Source: an uncultured Rhodanobacteraceae bacterium (GTDB lineage: Bacteria; Pseudomonadota; Gammaproteobacteria; Xanthomonadales; Rhodanobacteraceae). Taken from it: DNA of 5,090 bases. The stretch spans positions 1-5,090 of the forward strand of contig CALFNI010000071.1 of the NCBI GenBank assembly GCA_937902695.1, given 5' to 3'. Of the stretch, positions 4,875-5,090 are shown one piece after another. The notes under the pieces were generated by a model, which worked only from the letters and a program-made list of their open reading frames with translations, searched no databases and was not told the origin of the DNA. Each line of letters begins with the position of its first letter. Within the stretch, counting starts at the first letter, position 1. Made by a program: the position numbers and the translations under genes.

Positions 4875-5090
4875 ATGCCGCTTGGCGGTCCGCTGTCGGA
4901 GCGGGCACTCATCCTCGCGCCTTTCGGGCGGGATGCGCAGATCGCGACGTTGATCCTCAACGAAGCCGGTCACGCCACGTTCGTGTGCAACAGCATCGAC
5001 GAGCTCGGACGCGAGATCGTCAGCGGCGCGGGTTTCGCGATCGTCGTGCTCGAAGCATTCGCCGTTCCCGATCTCGCTCCGATCGCCGAC
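4875..5090 (+). CDS. N-terminus of a probable sensor/hybrid histidine kinase with pseudo-receiver domain (partial)
   Basis: The first 72 codons are visible and the frame is still open at the window edge. The peptide has the alternating beta/alpha rhythm of a receiver domain: strand RALILAPFGRD (10-20), helix AQIATLILNEAGH (21-33), strand ATFVCNS (34-40), helix IDELGREIVSG (41-51), strand FAIVVLEAF (54-62). The acidic pair normally found after strand 1 is missing (APFG instead), and the position of the phosphoacceptor Asp at the end of strand 3 is Glu60, so it should not accept phosphate in the usual way. This N-terminal pattern is familiar from proteobacterial PAS-containing histidine kinases encoded next to KaiC-like ATPases. 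The kinase part is outside the window, so that identity is inferred from pattern and context. It is co-translated with the kaiC-like gene. Confidence 0.75.
   Translation, partial: MPLGGPLSERALILAPFGRDAQIATLILNEAGHATFVCNSIDELGREIVSGAGFAIVVLEAFAVPDLAPIAD

Noticed and set aside
3869..4960. A 363-codon open frame antisense to the kaiC-like gene
   Set aside because: It mirrors the strongly conserved KaiC coding strand, extends across the coupled gene junction, and its Arg/Asp/Ala-rich product resembles no protein family. It is a shadow of GC-rich codon bias.

Overview
This window is high-GC bacterial DNA with strong G/C preference at third codon positions, AGGAG-type ribosome binding sites, and some GTG and TTG starts. 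The gene content is a KaiC-like ATPase coupled to a histidine kinase, a DUF1801 protein with a basic tail, and exported small proteins. It suggests a soil or water proteobacterium, probably beta- or gammaproteobacterial. No single gene fixes the genus. I see no rRNA, tRNA, CRISPR array, insertion sequence or phage gene.

Layout, left to right. Positions 1-55 hold the first 18 codons of a minus-strand gene with a hydrophobic N-terminus. A divergent intergenic region with a palindromic -10 box separates it from a plus-strand gene (339-833). That gene encodes an exported protein with an SH3/LSM-like beta segment followed by an STI1-like helical segment. Next come minus-strand genes: a possible 31-codon hydrophobic peptide (925-1020), a DUF1801 protein with a histone-H1-like tail (1088-1639, TTG start), an exported EF-hand protein (1868-2272), and a hypothetical protein (2515-2826).

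After a second divergent region the plus strand carries a small Cys-tailed protein (2996-3256), a complete KaiC-family double ATPase (3383-4873) and the start of the next gene (4875 to the window edge). Only one base separates the kaiC-like stop codon from the next start. That gene begins with a receiver-like domain lacking the phosphoacceptor Asp, as expected for a KaiC-associated sensor or hybrid histidine kinase.

The most functionally informative part is the right end, where the KaiC-like ATPase and the pseudo-receiver protein form a translationally coupled signalling pair. The KaiC relative keeps both ATP sites but lacks the cyanobacterial phosphosite sequence, and no kaiA or kaiB lies in the visible part. 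It is therefore better read as a KaiC-type signalling ATPase than as a proven clock. The remaining genes are small stand-alone accessory loci. Several intergenic regions contain clear inverted repeats that may be operators.
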